DNA from: Pedobacter sp. MR2016-24 | GTDB lineage: Bacteria > Bacteroidota > Bacteroidia > Sphingobacteriales > Sphingobacteriaceae | Assembly (NCBI RefSeq): GCF_026239655.1 | Contig: NZ_JAPIVO010000003.1 | Location: 620,001 to 684,000, forward strand | DNA: 64,000 nt | Reading direction: 5' to 3' | In this document: positions 34,005 to 45,402 of the stretch, one piece after another | How positions within the stretch are numbered: position 1 is the first letter of the stretch | How the letters are laid out: the number at the start of each line of letters is the position of its first letter | The notes under the pieces: model-generated | The model's database searches: none | What the model was told of the DNA's origin: nothing | What the model saw: the letters and a program-made list of their open reading frames with translations, nothing else | Program-made: the position numbers and the translations under genes

Positions 34005-34030
34005 GAATAGCAGAAAAGAAAATACAGGAA

Positions 34031-35029
34031 ATGAAAGAAGTAGTAGTTAGTGGCATACGGCCGACAGGGAAGTTACATCTGGGCAATTATTTTGGTGCAG
34101 TGAGCAATTTTGTAAAGATGCAGCATGAATACAATTGTTATTTTTTTATAGCTGATTTACATTCATTAACTACACACCCTACGCCGGGCGACCTCCATGG
34201 ATACGTAAAACATGTTTTAGTAGAATATCTTGCGTGTGGAATTGATCCCGAAGCAACTACCATCTATATACAATCGGACGTACCGGAAGTCACTGAATTA
34301 TACCTTTACCTGAATATGAATGCTTATATGGGAGAGCTGGAAAGAAGCACTTCATTTAAGGATAAAGTAAGATCACAGCCTGATAATGTGAATGCCGGAC
34401 TATTGACGTATCCTTCATTAATGGCAGCTGATATTCTTATTCATAAGGCCACAAAAGTGCCTGTGGGGAAAGATCAGGAACAGCACCTGGAAATGACACG
34501 TACCTTTGGTAACCGTTTCAACCGACTATATGACGCTGAATACTTTCCCGAAGCATTCGCATTCAACTACGCGGCCAACCTGGTAAAGGTACCCGGGCTG
34601 GATGGTAAAGGAAAAATGGGGAAATCTGAAGGTGATGCAAATTGTATTTACCTGGCAGACAGCCCTGAAATTATCCGTAAAAAAGTAGCGAAAGCAGTTT
34701 CTGACGGCGGACCAACAGAAGAAAATCAGCCTAAGCCGGAAGCAATACAGAATTTATTTGACCTGATGAAAATCGTTTCTTCGACAGATACACTGACACA
34801 TTTTGATGAACTGTATAATAAATGTGCCATCCGTTATGGTGATTTCAAAAAGCAACTTGCGGAAGACATGATCATTTTCAACTCTCCTATCCGCGAGAAG
34901 ATTGAAGAAATATCAAAAGATAACGACTACCTGCGTAAAGTAGCCAATCACGGTGCTGAAAAAGCAAGAGAAAGTGCCAGAAAGACAATAAAAGAAGTGA
35001 GAGAACTGATCGGTTTCAAACCCTTTTAG
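34031..35029 (+). CDS. trpS: Tryptophanyl-tRNA synthetase
   Basis: This class I synthetase of 332 residues charges tRNA-Trp. Seen: SGIRPTGKLHLGNYFGA containing the HIGH-like motif at residues 16-19, the substrate pocket DLHSLTTHP, MAADILIHKATKVPVGKDQ, and KMSKS replaced by KMGKSEG. The length fits the bacterial family. It has a leader of about 90 bases with a small hairpin; the kinase gene follows 57 bases downstream. Confidence 0.97.
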   Translation: MKEVVVSGIRPTGKLHLGNYFGAVSNFVKMQHEYNCYFFIADLHSLTTHPTPGDLHGYVKHVLVEYLACGIDPEATTIYIQSDVPEVTELYLYLNMNAYMGELERSTSFKDKVRSQPDNVNAGLLTYPSLMAADILIHKATKVPVGKDQEQHLEMTRTFGNRFNRLYDAEYFPEAFAFNYAANLVKVPGLDGKGKMGKSEGDANCIYLADSPEIIRKKVAKAVSDGGPTEENQPKPEAIQNLFDLMKIVSSTDTLTHFDELYNKCAIRYGDFKKQLAEDMIIFNSPIREKIEEISKDNDYLRKVANHGAEKARESARKTIKEVRELIGFKPF

Positions 35030-35086
35030 TCAGGCATAGACCAATAACCATTAAAATTACTATCTTAAGCTCATCAGACAGAATAT

Positions 35087-35701
35087 ATGCATATAGCAAT
35101 AGTTGGAAATATAGGTGCAGGAAAAACTACTTTAACTAGTTTACTTGCAAAAAATTACGGATGGGAGGCCTTGTATGAGGCTGTAGACAATAACCCTTAC
35201 CTTGAAGACTTTTACAGCGACATGAAACGCTGGAGTTTTAACCTTCAAATCTATTTCCTGAACAGCCGTTTTCAGCAAATTGTAGATATAGAAACGCACA
35301 AGAGAAACGTCATACAAGACCGTACAATCTATGAAGACGCACATATATTCGCAGAGAATCTACATGAAATGGGCTTAATGACCAGCAGAGATCACCAGAA
35401 CTACAGAGATATTTTTGACAACATTACGTCTTTTATCAAACCTCCTGATCTATTGGTTTATCTTCGTGCATCTGTACCAACACTGGTCAACAATATCCAG
35501 CGCCGCGGCAGAGATTACGAAGCCAGCATCCGTCTTGACTATTTATCAAAACTGAACGAAAAATACGAAGCCTGGATTAAAGACTATTCCCTGGGAAAAT
35601 TACTGATACTGGATAAAGACAAGTTGGACTTCACTAATAACCCGGAAGATCTTGGGGCAGTGATCCAGTCTATTGAAGCTGAAATACACGGACTTTTTTA
35701 A
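35087..35701 (+). CDS. Deoxynucleoside kinase
   Basis: The 204-residue enzyme phosphorylates deoxynucleosides for salvage. The P-loop is GNIGAGKTT at 7-15, followed by EAVDNNPYLEDFY, the RFQQ segment, the DRTIYEDAHIF motif equivalent to DRS, and a lid region with RRGRDYEASIRLDYL. This is the dCK/dGK-like family found throughout Bacteroidota. The kdsB start lies one base after the stop codon, so the two are transcribed together. Confidence 0.93.
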   Translation: MHIAIVGNIGAGKTTLTSLLAKNYGWEALYEAVDNNPYLEDFYSDMKRWSFNLQIYFLNSRFQQIVDIETHKRNVIQDRTIYEDAHIFAENLHEMGLMTSRDHQNYRDIFDNITSFIKPPDLLVYLRASVPTLVNNIQRRGRDYEASIRLDYLSKLNEKYEAWIKDYSLGKLLILDKDKLDFTNNPEDLGAVIQSIEAEIHGLF

Positions 35702-35702
35702 T

Positions 35703-36443
35703 ATGAAAACGCTTGGAATTATTCCCGCCCGGTATGCTTCGACAAGATTCCCCGGAAAACCACTGATAGATATCTATGGTAAAAGTATGATCCAAAGGGT
35801 TTATGAACAAGCGTGCAGCTCTCCGAGCCTGGACAGTGTAGTGATTGCTACAGACGATGAAAGGATTATTGAGGAGGTAAAAAGGTTTGGTGGAGAATTT
35901 GCGCTGACACGTACGGACCACCAGAGTGGTACAGACCGTTGTGCTGAAGTCGCCCGCCAGCGTCCGGGGTTTGACGTTGTGATCAATATTCAGGGTGACG
36001 AACCTTATATTGACCCTGTACAGATAGATCTCCTCAGCTCCTGCTTCAACGATCCATCAGTAAAACTGGCTACATTGATTAAAAAAATTGATACCCATGA
36101 GGAATTATTTAACCAGAATATTCCAAAAGTAGTTATCAATTCAAGACAGGAAGCAATCTATTTTAGTCGCCATACCATCCCTTATATCAGGAGAACTACC
36201 GAAGAAAACTGGCTGTCAGAACACCAGTTTTATAAACATATTGGCATTTACGGCTACACGACTGCAGTTTTACTCGAAATCACCAGGCTAAAACCATCTG
36301 CACTTGAACTTGCAGAGAGTCTGGAGCAATTAAGATGGGTAGAAAATGGTTATATCATTCAGACTAAAGTAACTGATATGGAGACAATTGCTATCGATAC
36401 ACCAGAGGATCTTGAAAAAATCATTAGGCTGAAGGGTATTTAA
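35703..36443 (+). CDS. kdsB: 3-deoxy-manno-octulosonate cytidylyltransferase
   Basis: The enzyme (246 residues) activates Kdo with CTP for lipopolysaccharide inner-core synthesis. It opens with GIIPARYASTRFPGKPL, has DSVVIATDDERI, TRTDHQSGTDRCAEV, NIQGDEPYIDP, and HIGIYGYTT further on, all diagnostic. I use the ATG at 35703, one base after the preceding stop. It confirms a Gram-negative envelope. Confidence 0.97.
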   Translation: MKTLGIIPARYASTRFPGKPLIDIYGKSMIQRVYEQACSSPSLDSVVIATDDERIIEEVKRFGGEFALTRTDHQSGTDRCAEVARQRPGFDVVINIQGDEPYIDPVQIDLLSSCFNDPSVKLATLIKKIDTHEELFNQNIPKVVINSRQEAIYFSRHTIPYIRRTTEENWLSEHQFYKHIGIYGYTTAVLLEITRLKPSALELAESLEQLRWVENGYIIQTKVTDMETIAIDTPEDLEKIIRLKGI

Positions 36444-36474
36444 TTGCCTATCTTAGGGGTTAAAACGCCCTGTG

Positions 36475-37011
36475 ATGACAAAAATATTTATTGGACTTGC
36501 CTCAATTTCTTTATTCTTTTCAGCCTGCAATAATGATCAGGCATCAAAAATTATCACCTCAAAAGTAAAAACAGAACTCCGTTCTTTCACAGATACTTCT
36601 AAACTGGACACTTTTAAAATTGTGCTCAATGGTGATAAGCCTAAAAACATGGAATTGGTATTCACCATTACTCCGGCCGGGGCATCTCCTGTTTATACTA
36701 AAATACTGAAAGCTAAAGACCTGCTTGACAATTACAAGGAGACACTCGATTTAGCGAAAGAAAAAAAGCAATTTGAGTTTGTGCAACAGGAAATGGATCT
36801 GTTTTTTGAAGACGAGAACTTCCTCGAACCAGCCGTGACTGACACAGAACAACCTGATCAGAATACCCCGGACAAAAACTTCTTTGCTGAGCTAAAATTA
36901 TCAGGCCTCAACGGATTCAAATACCGACTTGGAAAAGAGAGCAAAGTATATATTGCCTGGTCAAATACAGAAAAAAAGACGAAAGTTTATTACCAGTGTT
37001 GTCAGAAATAA
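36475..37011 (+). CDS. Putative lipoprotein of unknown function
   Basis: The 178-residue protein begins with a lipoprotein signal: IFIGLASISLFFSAC with the lipobox cysteine at about residue 18. The mature part is polar, with a probable beta-rich start and an acidic centre (EMDLFFEDENFLEPAV), and ends with a strand-turn containing two adjacent cysteines (YYQCCQK). I recognise no family. A GTG one codon upstream is an alternative start. It lies 31 bases after kdsB and may be the last gene of that transcript. Confidence 0.65.
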   Translation: MTKIFIGLASISLFFSACNNDQASKIITSKVKTELRSFTDTSKLDTFKIVLNGDKPKNMELVFTITPAGASPVYTKILKAKDLLDNYKETLDLAKEKKQFEFVQQEMDLFFEDENFLEPAVTDTEQPDQNTPDKNFFAELKLSGLNGFKYRLGKESKVYIAWSNTEKKTKVYYQCCQK

Positions 37012-37330
37012 TCGTTCAATGGCTAAAGATAATAGCTAAAATTAGTCGACCTTAGTGTATGTATTACACTAATGATTATAAATAAATGTCATCTAAACGC
37101 TTATAAAAAAGAACGACTTTTCAAATAAAATAATCTAAAATTATTGTAACTATTCAGTTACACTTGTAATTATTTCGACTGATAATCAGATACTTAGCTT
37201 TTATTTCTAATATATTATACAGCAGGCATAATATATTTTAAAATTAATACTAGATTTACCTTAGTGTTACAGCAGAATGTTTTAGCACTAATCAACCAAA
37301 CATATTCTAACCAAATATATTATAGAGAAA

Positions 37331-37362
37331 AAGGCCAGGTAATTCACCAGGTCTTTTTTTTT
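37331..37362 (+). terminator. Terminator-like hairpin far from any stop codon
   Basis: AGGCC and GGTCT pair with one wobble, then an A/A mismatch and GGT/ACC around AATTC. It is flanked by A on the left and nine T on the right. The short stem makes it a moderate terminator. Confidence 0.55.
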
Positions 37363-37423
37363 GTTCAAGCCCCGCTAAAAAACAACTAACAAACATCTGC
37401 ATTAAAAATATCTTCATTTTTTA

Positions 37424-39131
<1,708 letters not shown>

Positions 39132-39151
39132 TACGCGTTTAAATAACAATA

Positions 39152-40963
39152 ATGGATAGAAATACATTCACAGGACTGTTCCTGATCATGATCGTTTTGG
39201 CAGGTTCATTCTACTTTTTCAAGCCTAGTGAGGCTGAAATGAAGAAAGAACGCGAAAGGATTGCACTTGACTCTACAAATAAAGCTGCTGCAAATAAAGC
39301 GCCTGTTGCTTTAGCCCAGGATTCAGCTATCACTGCTCCGGCAGTAGACTCTGCGGCGTTAAAAGGCCCGTTTGGAACAAATATCTCGGGCACAGCGACT
39401 ACAACTGTACTTGAAAACGAAGTTTTAAAGTTAAGCTTTACAAATAAAGGTGGTAAAATCTTGTCTGTTGAAGTTAAAGGAGAAAAAACTTACCTGGATA
39501 AACCAGTGGTGCTTTTCAATGGTGAGCAAAATAAATTTGGCCTGAACTTAAATATTGGCGGAAAGCTCATCAATACGAACGACCTGTATTTTACGGCGGT
39601 TAAATCGAATAATTCAATGGCGATGCGTGCAAATTACAGCGCAGATAAATACATTGAATTTGTTTACAGCCTGCAGCCTGCTTCGCATGATGTAGCATTT
39701 AACATCAATCTAAACGGCATGAACCAGATTATCCAGAACAACAGCATTTCGCTGAACTGGGAGACTGTTTTGTTACAACAAGAGAAATCACTTAAAAATG
39801 AACAACAATATTCTGCTCCATATTATAAATATGTAGAGAAAAATCCAGATCATTTAAGCGTTGCCAAAGACGAGAAAGAAGAATTAACTAAAGATAAGAT
39901 CGAATGGGTTGCCTTCAAGCAACACTTTTTCTCTGCAGTACTGATTCCTACTGTACCTTTCGACAAAGCAAATCTGGAAGTAAAAATTCTGACCACTCCT
40001 GGTGAGGTTAAAGGTTATGCAGCTAATCTGGCTTTACCTTTCAACCAATTGGCTACACAGAATTATGCAATGAAATTCTATTTTGGTACCAACCAGTTCA
40101 AAGTTTTGAAAGCACAGGGACAAGAGCTGGAGAAACTGGTAGAAATGGGTTACTGGCCATTAAAATACATCAACAGATTTGTTGTACTACCGGTGTTTAA
40201 CTTCCTGGAAGGTTTCGGATGGAATTATGGTCTGATTATCCTGGTATTAACTATCGCCTTAAAGCTTGTTTTATCGCCATTAACGTATAAATCATACATC
40301 TCAATGGCTAAAATGAGAATCCTGAAACCAGAAATGGACGAGATCAAAGCTAAAGTAGGTGAAGATAATGCAACGTTATTACAACAGGAATATCTGAAAT
40401 TATATAAACAGGTAGGTGTAAACCCTTTAGGCGGATGTTTACCTATGTTACTGCAGTTGCCGATCGTAATGGCTTTCTTCTTCTTCTTCCCGAATTTATT
40501 CGAGCTGAGAGGTCAGAGCTTTTTATGGATGCATGACCTTTCTACTTATGATGATTTTGTGAAATTTGGATTTACAATTCCTTTTATTGGCGACCATTTA
40601 AGTTTAATGTGTATCCTGATGACCATCTCCACGTTGATTTATACTTATTTCAATAACCAGGTTTCAGGAGCTACCGGCCAGATGAAATATATCGGCTATA
40701 TCATGCCGATCATTTTCTTAGGTGTACTGAACAGCTACCCTGCAGGATTAAACTATTACTATTTCTTAGCTAATATGATGACATTCGGTCAGCAATTCCT
40801 GATCAAATCAATGGTTAACGATGAGAAAATTCATAACATCCTTAAAGAAAACAAGAAAAAACCAGAGGAGTTAAAGAAAAAGAATAAATTCCAGACACGT
40901 TTAGACGACTATATGCGCCAGCAGCAACAAGTTAAAACGCAGGAAAAGAAAAATAACAAATAA
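39152..40963 (+). CDS. yidC: Membrane protein insertase
   Basis: This inner-membrane insertase has 603 residues. The N-terminal anchor (FTGLFLIMIVLAGSFYFF) is followed by a low-complexity Ala/Lys linker, a large periplasmic beta domain to about residue 335, then the conserved 60-kDa IMP core: LKLVLSPLTYKSY, QVGVNPLGGCLPMLLQLPIV, and a lysine-rich cytoplasmic tail that can contact ribosomes. The Gram-negative long form is clear. The gene ends at a 14-bp terminator. Confidence 0.97.
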   Translation: MDRNTFTGLFLIMIVLAGSFYFFKPSEAEMKKERERIALDSTNKAAANKAPVALAQDSAITAPAVDSAALKGPFGTNISGTATTTVLENEVLKLSFTNKGGKILSVEVKGEKTYLDKPVVLFNGEQNKFGLNLNIGGKLINTNDLYFTAVKSNNSMAMRANYSADKYIEFVYSLQPASHDVAFNINLNGMNQIIQNNSISLNWETVLLQQEKSLKNEQQYSAPYYKYVEKNPDHLSVAKDEKEELTKDKIEWVAFKQHFFSAVLIPTVPFDKANLEVKILTTPGEVKGYAANLALPFNQLATQNYAMKFYFGTNQFKVLKAQGQELEKLVEMGYWPLKYINRFVVLPVFNFLEGFGWNYGLIILVLTIALKLVLSPLTYKSYISMAKMRILKPEMDEIKAKVGEDNATLLQQEYLKLYKQVGVNPLGGCLPMLLQLPIVMAFFFFFPNLFELRGQSFLWMHDLSTYDDFVKFGFTIPFIGDHLSLMCILMTISTLIYTYFNNQVSGATGQMKYIGYIMPIIFLGVLNSYPAGLNYYYFLANMMTFGQQFLIKSMVNDEKIHNILKENKKKPEELKKKNKFQTRLDDYMRQQQQVKTQEKKNNK

Positions 40964-40976
40964 GTATTGTTTATAG

Positions 40977-41015
40977 CAGAAAAGCCCGCCTCCCAATAAG
41001 GGGCGGGCTTTTCTG
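40977..41015 (+). terminator. yidC terminator
   Basis: CAGAAAAGCCCGCC (40977-40990) pairs exactly with 41002-41015 around an 11-base loop. The T content lies within the right arm (CTTTTCTGTTT). The outer arm CAGAAAAGCC recurs in the terminator at 43993. Confidence 0.85.
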
Positions 41016-41137
41016 TTTCGCTAAATCTATTAATTCCCCCTGTAGTTGTGTAAAATTTGATATACATACATGGATTATTCATAAAAAATTGCAATTTTTA
41101 GAGTTGACGAATACAACATTTAAAATTCAACCTTAAA

Positions 41138-43978
41138 ATGCACAAAAAACTTACGCTACTATTTTTATTTTTTGCTTCGGTTACATTTGCCCAAAAAAAA
41201 CCGCTTGACCATAAAGTTTATGATACCTGGGAAAGTGTAGGTGTAAAACAGTTATCAGGAAACGGACAATGGGCAGCATATTCTATCCTGCAACAGGAAG
41301 GAGATGCGAATCTTTATCTTCAAAATCTCAGCAGCAATGCTAAACTAAATATACACAGAGCAGGAATGCTGCAGTTTAGCGGAGATTCAAAATACGCCGC
41401 TTTCCAGATTAAACCTCAATACAGCGTTATACGCCAGGAAAAGATCAAAAAGAAAAAGCCTGAAGAACTATCAAAAGACTCGCTGGGATTTATCAATTTA
41501 TCCACTTCGGCAATTACAAAAATAGCACGTGTAAAATCTTTCAGAATTCCCGAAAATGAAGGAGACTACCTAGCTTACCATAAAGAAGCACCGATAGACA
41601 CAGCTAAAAAAGCCAAATCTGACGCGGCTGAGCAGAAAAAAGATAGCGAAGACTTCCTGTTTGCAGATGAAGAGCCGGGTAAGGATAAAAAAGAAGGTTC
41701 AGATCTGGTACTGAGAAATCTGATCACCGGCGTAGAAAGAACATTTAAATACGTGAACGATTACAGTTTCAGCAAAAATGGAAAACAACTGGTATTCAGT
41801 ACTACCGCATCGAAAAGAGATAAAACTGCCAAACCGGGAGTCTTCATTTTAAATACCGAAAAAGGAACTTTAAAAACACTGGTTAACGTCAAGGGTAATT
41901 ACAAGGGGTTTGTATTTGATGAAGATGGGGAACAGGTAGCATTTTTAGGAGAGACCACACCTGAAAAACAAGAGATCAAAGATTATAGCATATATTATAA
42001 TTCACTCACATTAGATACTGCACAGGCTTTAGTGGATGGAGAAATTGATGGTATGCCTGCAAAATGGGCAGTGAGCGGCGATGGTAAGCTCAGTTTCAGT
42101 AAAGATGGCAATAAACTTTTCTTCGGTATTGCTCCTGTTAAGATAGCTAAAGACACTACCCTGGTAGACTTTGAAAATGCAAAACTTGATATCTGGGGAT
42201 ATAAGGATGATTATTTACAGCCTATGCAATTGAAAAATGCCGAAAAAGAATTAAAGAGAAGCTACCTGGCAGTGATTGAAATTTTTAGCAGCGATCCTAA
42301 AATCGTTCCTTTGGCCGATCTTAAATTACCCGAAACAACTATTGTAAAAGAAGGTGATGCCGGCTTTGTGATTTCTTCTACCGACTACGGCAACAGGCTG
42401 CAAGCACAATGGAGCGGTGGAACTATCCGCGATTATTATACAGTAGATATTAAAACAGGTGCAAAGAAAAAAATACTTTCTGGTTTATCAGGTTATGCAT
42501 TCCCCTCTCCTAATGGAGGTTACCTGCTTTATTTTGATAAAAAGACAGGTATCTGGTCATCTTATGGTATGGCTACAGGAAAAATCGCAGCACTAAATAC
42601 CAACAGCCCTATTAAATTTGCTGATGAAGACAATGACGTGCCGGACGAACCATCACCTTATGGTGTAGCCGGATGGACAGATGAGGACAAACAGGTGCTG
42701 ATTTATGACAAATATGATATCTGGAGCTTTTCACCAGATGGAAAAGGTGCAGCAAAAAATGTAACGAACGGATTCGGCCGACAAAATAACCTTACATTCC
42801 GGTATGCACAAGTAGATCCTGAGGCACGTTTCATCACCAAAAAAGATGACATCTGGTTGGAAACATTTAATAACCTGACTAAAGAAAATGGATTCTACCG
42901 CACAAATGCAGGAAGCAGTAAAAATCCTGACCTGATCGTAATTGCTAAATTCAAGTATTCGGCATTAATAAAAGCGAAAGCTGCAGAACGTTATATATAT
43001 GACAAAGGAAATTATACTACTTCACCAAATGTCTATGTATCTGCAGATTTAAAATCAGAAACAAAACTCAGCAATACCAACCCGCAACAACAAAACTATA
43101 ACTGGGGAACTGCAGAACTGGTAAAATGGACAACCCCTAAAGGTTACAAAGCAGAGGGTATTCTCTACAAACCAGAAAACTTTGATCCTGCTAAAAAATA
43201 TCCGATGATTGCTTACTTTTACGAGAAACTTTCAGACGGCTTGTACAATTACAATGCACCTGCGCCAACCCCGTCAAGATTAAACATATCTTATTTTGTA
43301 AGTAATGGCTATCTTGTCTTTGCTCCCGATATTAGTTATGAAACTGGTCATCCCGGCAAATCAGCAGAAGAATTTATTAATTCAGGTGTTGAATCATTAA
43401 AGAAAAACAGCTGGGTAGATGGCACCAAAATCGGCATACAGGGACAGAGCTGGGGCGGTTACCAGGTAGCACACCTGATTACAGCAACCAATATGTACGC
43501 TGCCGCATGGGCGGGTGCACCAGTAGTAAATATGACTTCTGCCTATGGAGGTATCCGTTGGGAGTCTGGAATGAACAGACAATTTCAGTATGAAAAAACA
43601 CAAAGCAGAATCGGTGCAACGCTATGGGAAAAGCCAGAGCTGTATATAGAAAATTCCCCGTTATTTTCCTTACCAAAAGTAACTACGCCTGTCGTGATTA
43701 TGTCTAACGACGCAGACGGAGCAGTGCCATGGTATCAGGGGATAGAAATGTTTACTGGTCTGAAAAGATTAGGCAAACCTGTATGGTTATTAAATTATAA
43801 CAACGAGGCACATAACCTCGTTCAGCGCCAGAACAGAAAAGACATACAGATTCGTGAACAACAATTTTTTGATTACTACCTGAAAGGTGCAAAAGCACCG
43901 GTATGGATGGTAGGAGGAATTCCTGCAACAGACAAGGGAAGAACCTGGGGTTTTGAACTGACAAATCAGAAGCCATAA
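41138..43978 (+). CDS. Secreted S9-family prolyl oligopeptidase-like peptidase
   Basis: The 946-residue protein has a signal peptide (LTLLFLFFASVTFAQ). A long beta-propeller region interrupted by a Lys/Asp-rich low-complexity stretch (about residues 150-185) precedes the alpha/beta-hydrolase domain. The catalytic triad is visible as GQSWGGYQVA near 771, NDADGAVPWYQG near 857 (Asp) and NNEAHNLVQ near 890 (His). It is longer than classical prolyl oligopeptidases, but this size class is common in Bacteroidota, where it supports peptide use outside the cytoplasm. The gene stands alone between two terminators. Confidence 0.9.
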   Translation: MHKKLTLLFLFFASVTFAQKKPLDHKVYDTWESVGVKQLSGNGQWAAYSILQQEGDANLYLQNLSSNAKLNIHRAGMLQFSGDSKYAAFQIKPQYSVIRQEKIKKKKPEELSKDSLGFINLSTSAITKIARVKSFRIPENEGDYLAYHKEAPIDTAKKAKSDAAEQKKDSEDFLFADEEPGKDKKEGSDLVLRNLITGVERTFKYVNDYSFSKNGKQLVFSTTASKRDKTAKPGVFILNTEKGTLKTLVNVKGNYKGFVFDEDGEQVAFLGETTPEKQEIKDYSIYYNSLTLDTAQALVDGEIDGMPAKWAVSGDGKLSFSKDGNKLFFGIAPVKIAKDTTLVDFENAKLDIWGYKDDYLQPMQLKNAEKELKRSYLAVIEIFSSDPKIVPLADLKLPETTIVKEGDAGFVISSTDYGNRLQAQWSGGTIRDYYTVDIKTGAKKKILSGLSGYAFPSPNGGYLLYFDKKTGIWSSYGMATGKIAALNTNSPIKFADEDNDVPDEPSPYGVAGWTDEDKQVLIYDKYDIWSFSPDGKGAAKNVTNGFGRQNNLTFRYAQVDPEARFITKKDDIWLETFNNLTKENGFYRTNAGSSKNPDLIVIAKFKYSALIKAKAAERYIYDKGNYTTSPNVYVSADLKSETKLSNTNPQQQNYNWGTAELVKWTTPKGYKAEGILYKPENFDPAKKYPMIAYFYEKLSDGLYNYNAPAPTPSRLNISYFVSNGYLVFAPDISYETGHPGKSAEEFINSGVESLKKNSWVDGTKIGIQGQSWGGYQVAHLITATNMYAAAWAGAPVVNMTSAYGGIRWESGMNRQFQYEKTQSRIGATLWEKPELYIENSPLFSLPKVTTPVVIMSNDADGAVPWYQGIEMFTGLKRLGKPVWLLNYNNEAHNLVQRQNRKDIQIREQQFFDYYLKGAKAPVWMVGGIPATDKGRTWGFELTNQKP

Positions 43979-43992
43979 TTTAATTTAATTTG

Positions 43993-44026
43993 ACAGAAAA
44001 GCCGCCTGCTCAGGCGGCTTTTCTGT
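43993..44026 (+). terminator. Terminator of the S9 peptidase gene
   Basis: The stem is perfect over 16 bp (43993-44008 with 44011-44026) around CT. The outer ten bases CAGAAAAGCC equal those of the yidC terminator. It lies 14 bases past the stop codon. Confidence 0.9.
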
Positions 44027-44074
44027 TTATGCCGTTTTTTATCTACTTTCATGGCTTCAAATTAAAACATCTAA

Positions 44075-45313
44075 ATGGCATTAAATTATCTCTGGATTGC
44101 TTTTTTCATTATCGCTTTTATAGTGGCCCTTATCAGACTTATATTTTTTGGTGATACCGAAATTTTTAAACTCATCGTAGATGGTACCTTCGACTCTGCA
44201 AAATTAGCAGTAATGGATATTGCACTGCCGCTGATAGGTATTATGACGCTTTGGTTAGGCATCATGAATATCGGTGAAAAAGCAGGAGCCATCAACTTTC
44301 TATCGCGCATTATCGGACCGTTCTTTCACCGTATTTTTCCTGAGGTTCCAAAAAACCATCCTGCAACGGGACATATGGTGATGAATTTTTCTGCGAATCT
44401 TTTAGGACTTGATAACGCGGCAACACCATTCGGACTAAAAGCCATGCAAAGTCTCCAGGAAATAAATCCCGATAAGGAAACGGCCAGCAATGCGCAAATC
44501 ATGTTTTTAGTATTGCATACCTCAGGTCTGACATTGATCCCGTTGAGTATCATGGCACAGCGTTCCATCCTTGGAGCGGGCGATCCTTCGGATATTTTCA
44601 TTCCCTGTATGATAGCCACCTATGTAGCTACATTGGTCGGGCTTATCGCGGTAGCCATTAAACAACGTATCAATCTCTTTAATACTGTTGTAATTGCCTG
44701 GTTAGGTGGCATCACCCTTTTTATTGCCGGCATGATTTACTATTTCACCAATTATCTCAATAAAGAGCAAATCGAAATCGTATCTAAAGTATCATCAAAT
44801 TTTATCCTGTTTTTTATCATTATCGCTTTTATTCTGGGTGCGATCCGTAAAAAAGTCAACGTGTACGATGCCTTCATCGAAGGTGCAAAAGGGGGATTTA
44901 CAACCTGTATTACTATTATTCCCTATTTGGTAGGAATGATCGTTGCTATTGGCGTGCTCCGTAACTCTGGTGTATTGGGATATATTGTTGATGGTTTTAG
45001 CTGGTGTTTTGTACAAATAGGCGTGAATACTGACTTCACCCCTGCCCTGCCAACTGCACTGATAAAACCACTGAGTGGTAGTGGTGCAAAAGCAATGATG
45101 GTGGATACAATGAAAACATACGGTCCCGACTCGTTTGTTGGTCGCCTTGCCTGTATTTTCAACGGTTCAGCAGATACTACTTTTTACATTGTAGCGCTGT
45201 ATTTCGGTTCCGTTGGTATCAAACGCACCCGCTACGCGATTCCTTTTGGTCTGATAGCAGACCTGGCGGGGATTATAGCAGCCGTATTCGTAGCCTACCT
45301 GTTTTTCCATTAA
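44075..45313 (+). CDS. SpmA-SpmB-type nucleoside recognition (Gate) domain membrane protein
   Basis: The polytopic membrane protein has 412 residues and carries two Gate domains: the SpmA-like half with NFSANLLGLDNAATPFGLKAM near 100-120, and the SpmB-like half with ALPTALIKPLSGSGAKAMM and FNGSADTTFYIVALYFGSVG near 320-380. In spore formers these are two separate proteins of spore maturation. In Bacteroidota the fused form occurs without sporulation and its transport substrate is unknown. The hydrophobic profile suggests about eleven helices. Confidence 0.88.
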   Translation: MALNYLWIAFFIIAFIVALIRLIFFGDTEIFKLIVDGTFDSAKLAVMDIALPLIGIMTLWLGIMNIGEKAGAINFLSRIIGPFFHRIFPEVPKNHPATGHMVMNFSANLLGLDNAATPFGLKAMQSLQEINPDKETASNAQIMFLVLHTSGLTLIPLSIMAQRSILGAGDPSDIFIPCMIATYVATLVGLIAVAIKQRINLFNTVVIAWLGGITLFIAGMIYYFTNYLNKEQIEIVSKVSSNFILFFIIIAFILGAIRKKVNVYDAFIEGAKGGFTTCITIIPYLVGMIVAIGVLRNSGVLGYIVDGFSWCFVQIGVNTDFTPALPTALIKPLSGSGAKAMMVDTMKTYGPDSFVGRLACIFNGSADTTFYIVALYFGSVGIKRTRYAIPFGLIADLAGIIAAVFVAYLFFH

Positions 45314-45353
45314 ATTCATAATGGCTGCATTAAACTTGATGCTGTAAAATAAA

Positions 45354-45384
45354 ACAGCCCCTTCTGGTTCACAAAAGGGGCTGT
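45354..45384 (-). terminator. Terminator between convergent genes
   Basis: ACAGCCCCTT (45354-45363) pairs with AAGGGGCTGT (45375-45384). On the minus strand it is followed by TTTTATTTT, so it mainly serves the small gene at 45403-45660. Confidence 0.8.
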
Positions 45385-45402
45385 AAATTCCAATCCGAAC
45401 CG

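Noticed and set aside
44075..45313. Evidence of sporulation from the SpmA/SpmB homology
   Set aside because: Gate-domain proteins occur widely outside spore formers, and everything else in the window indicates a Gram-negative non-sporing bacterium.
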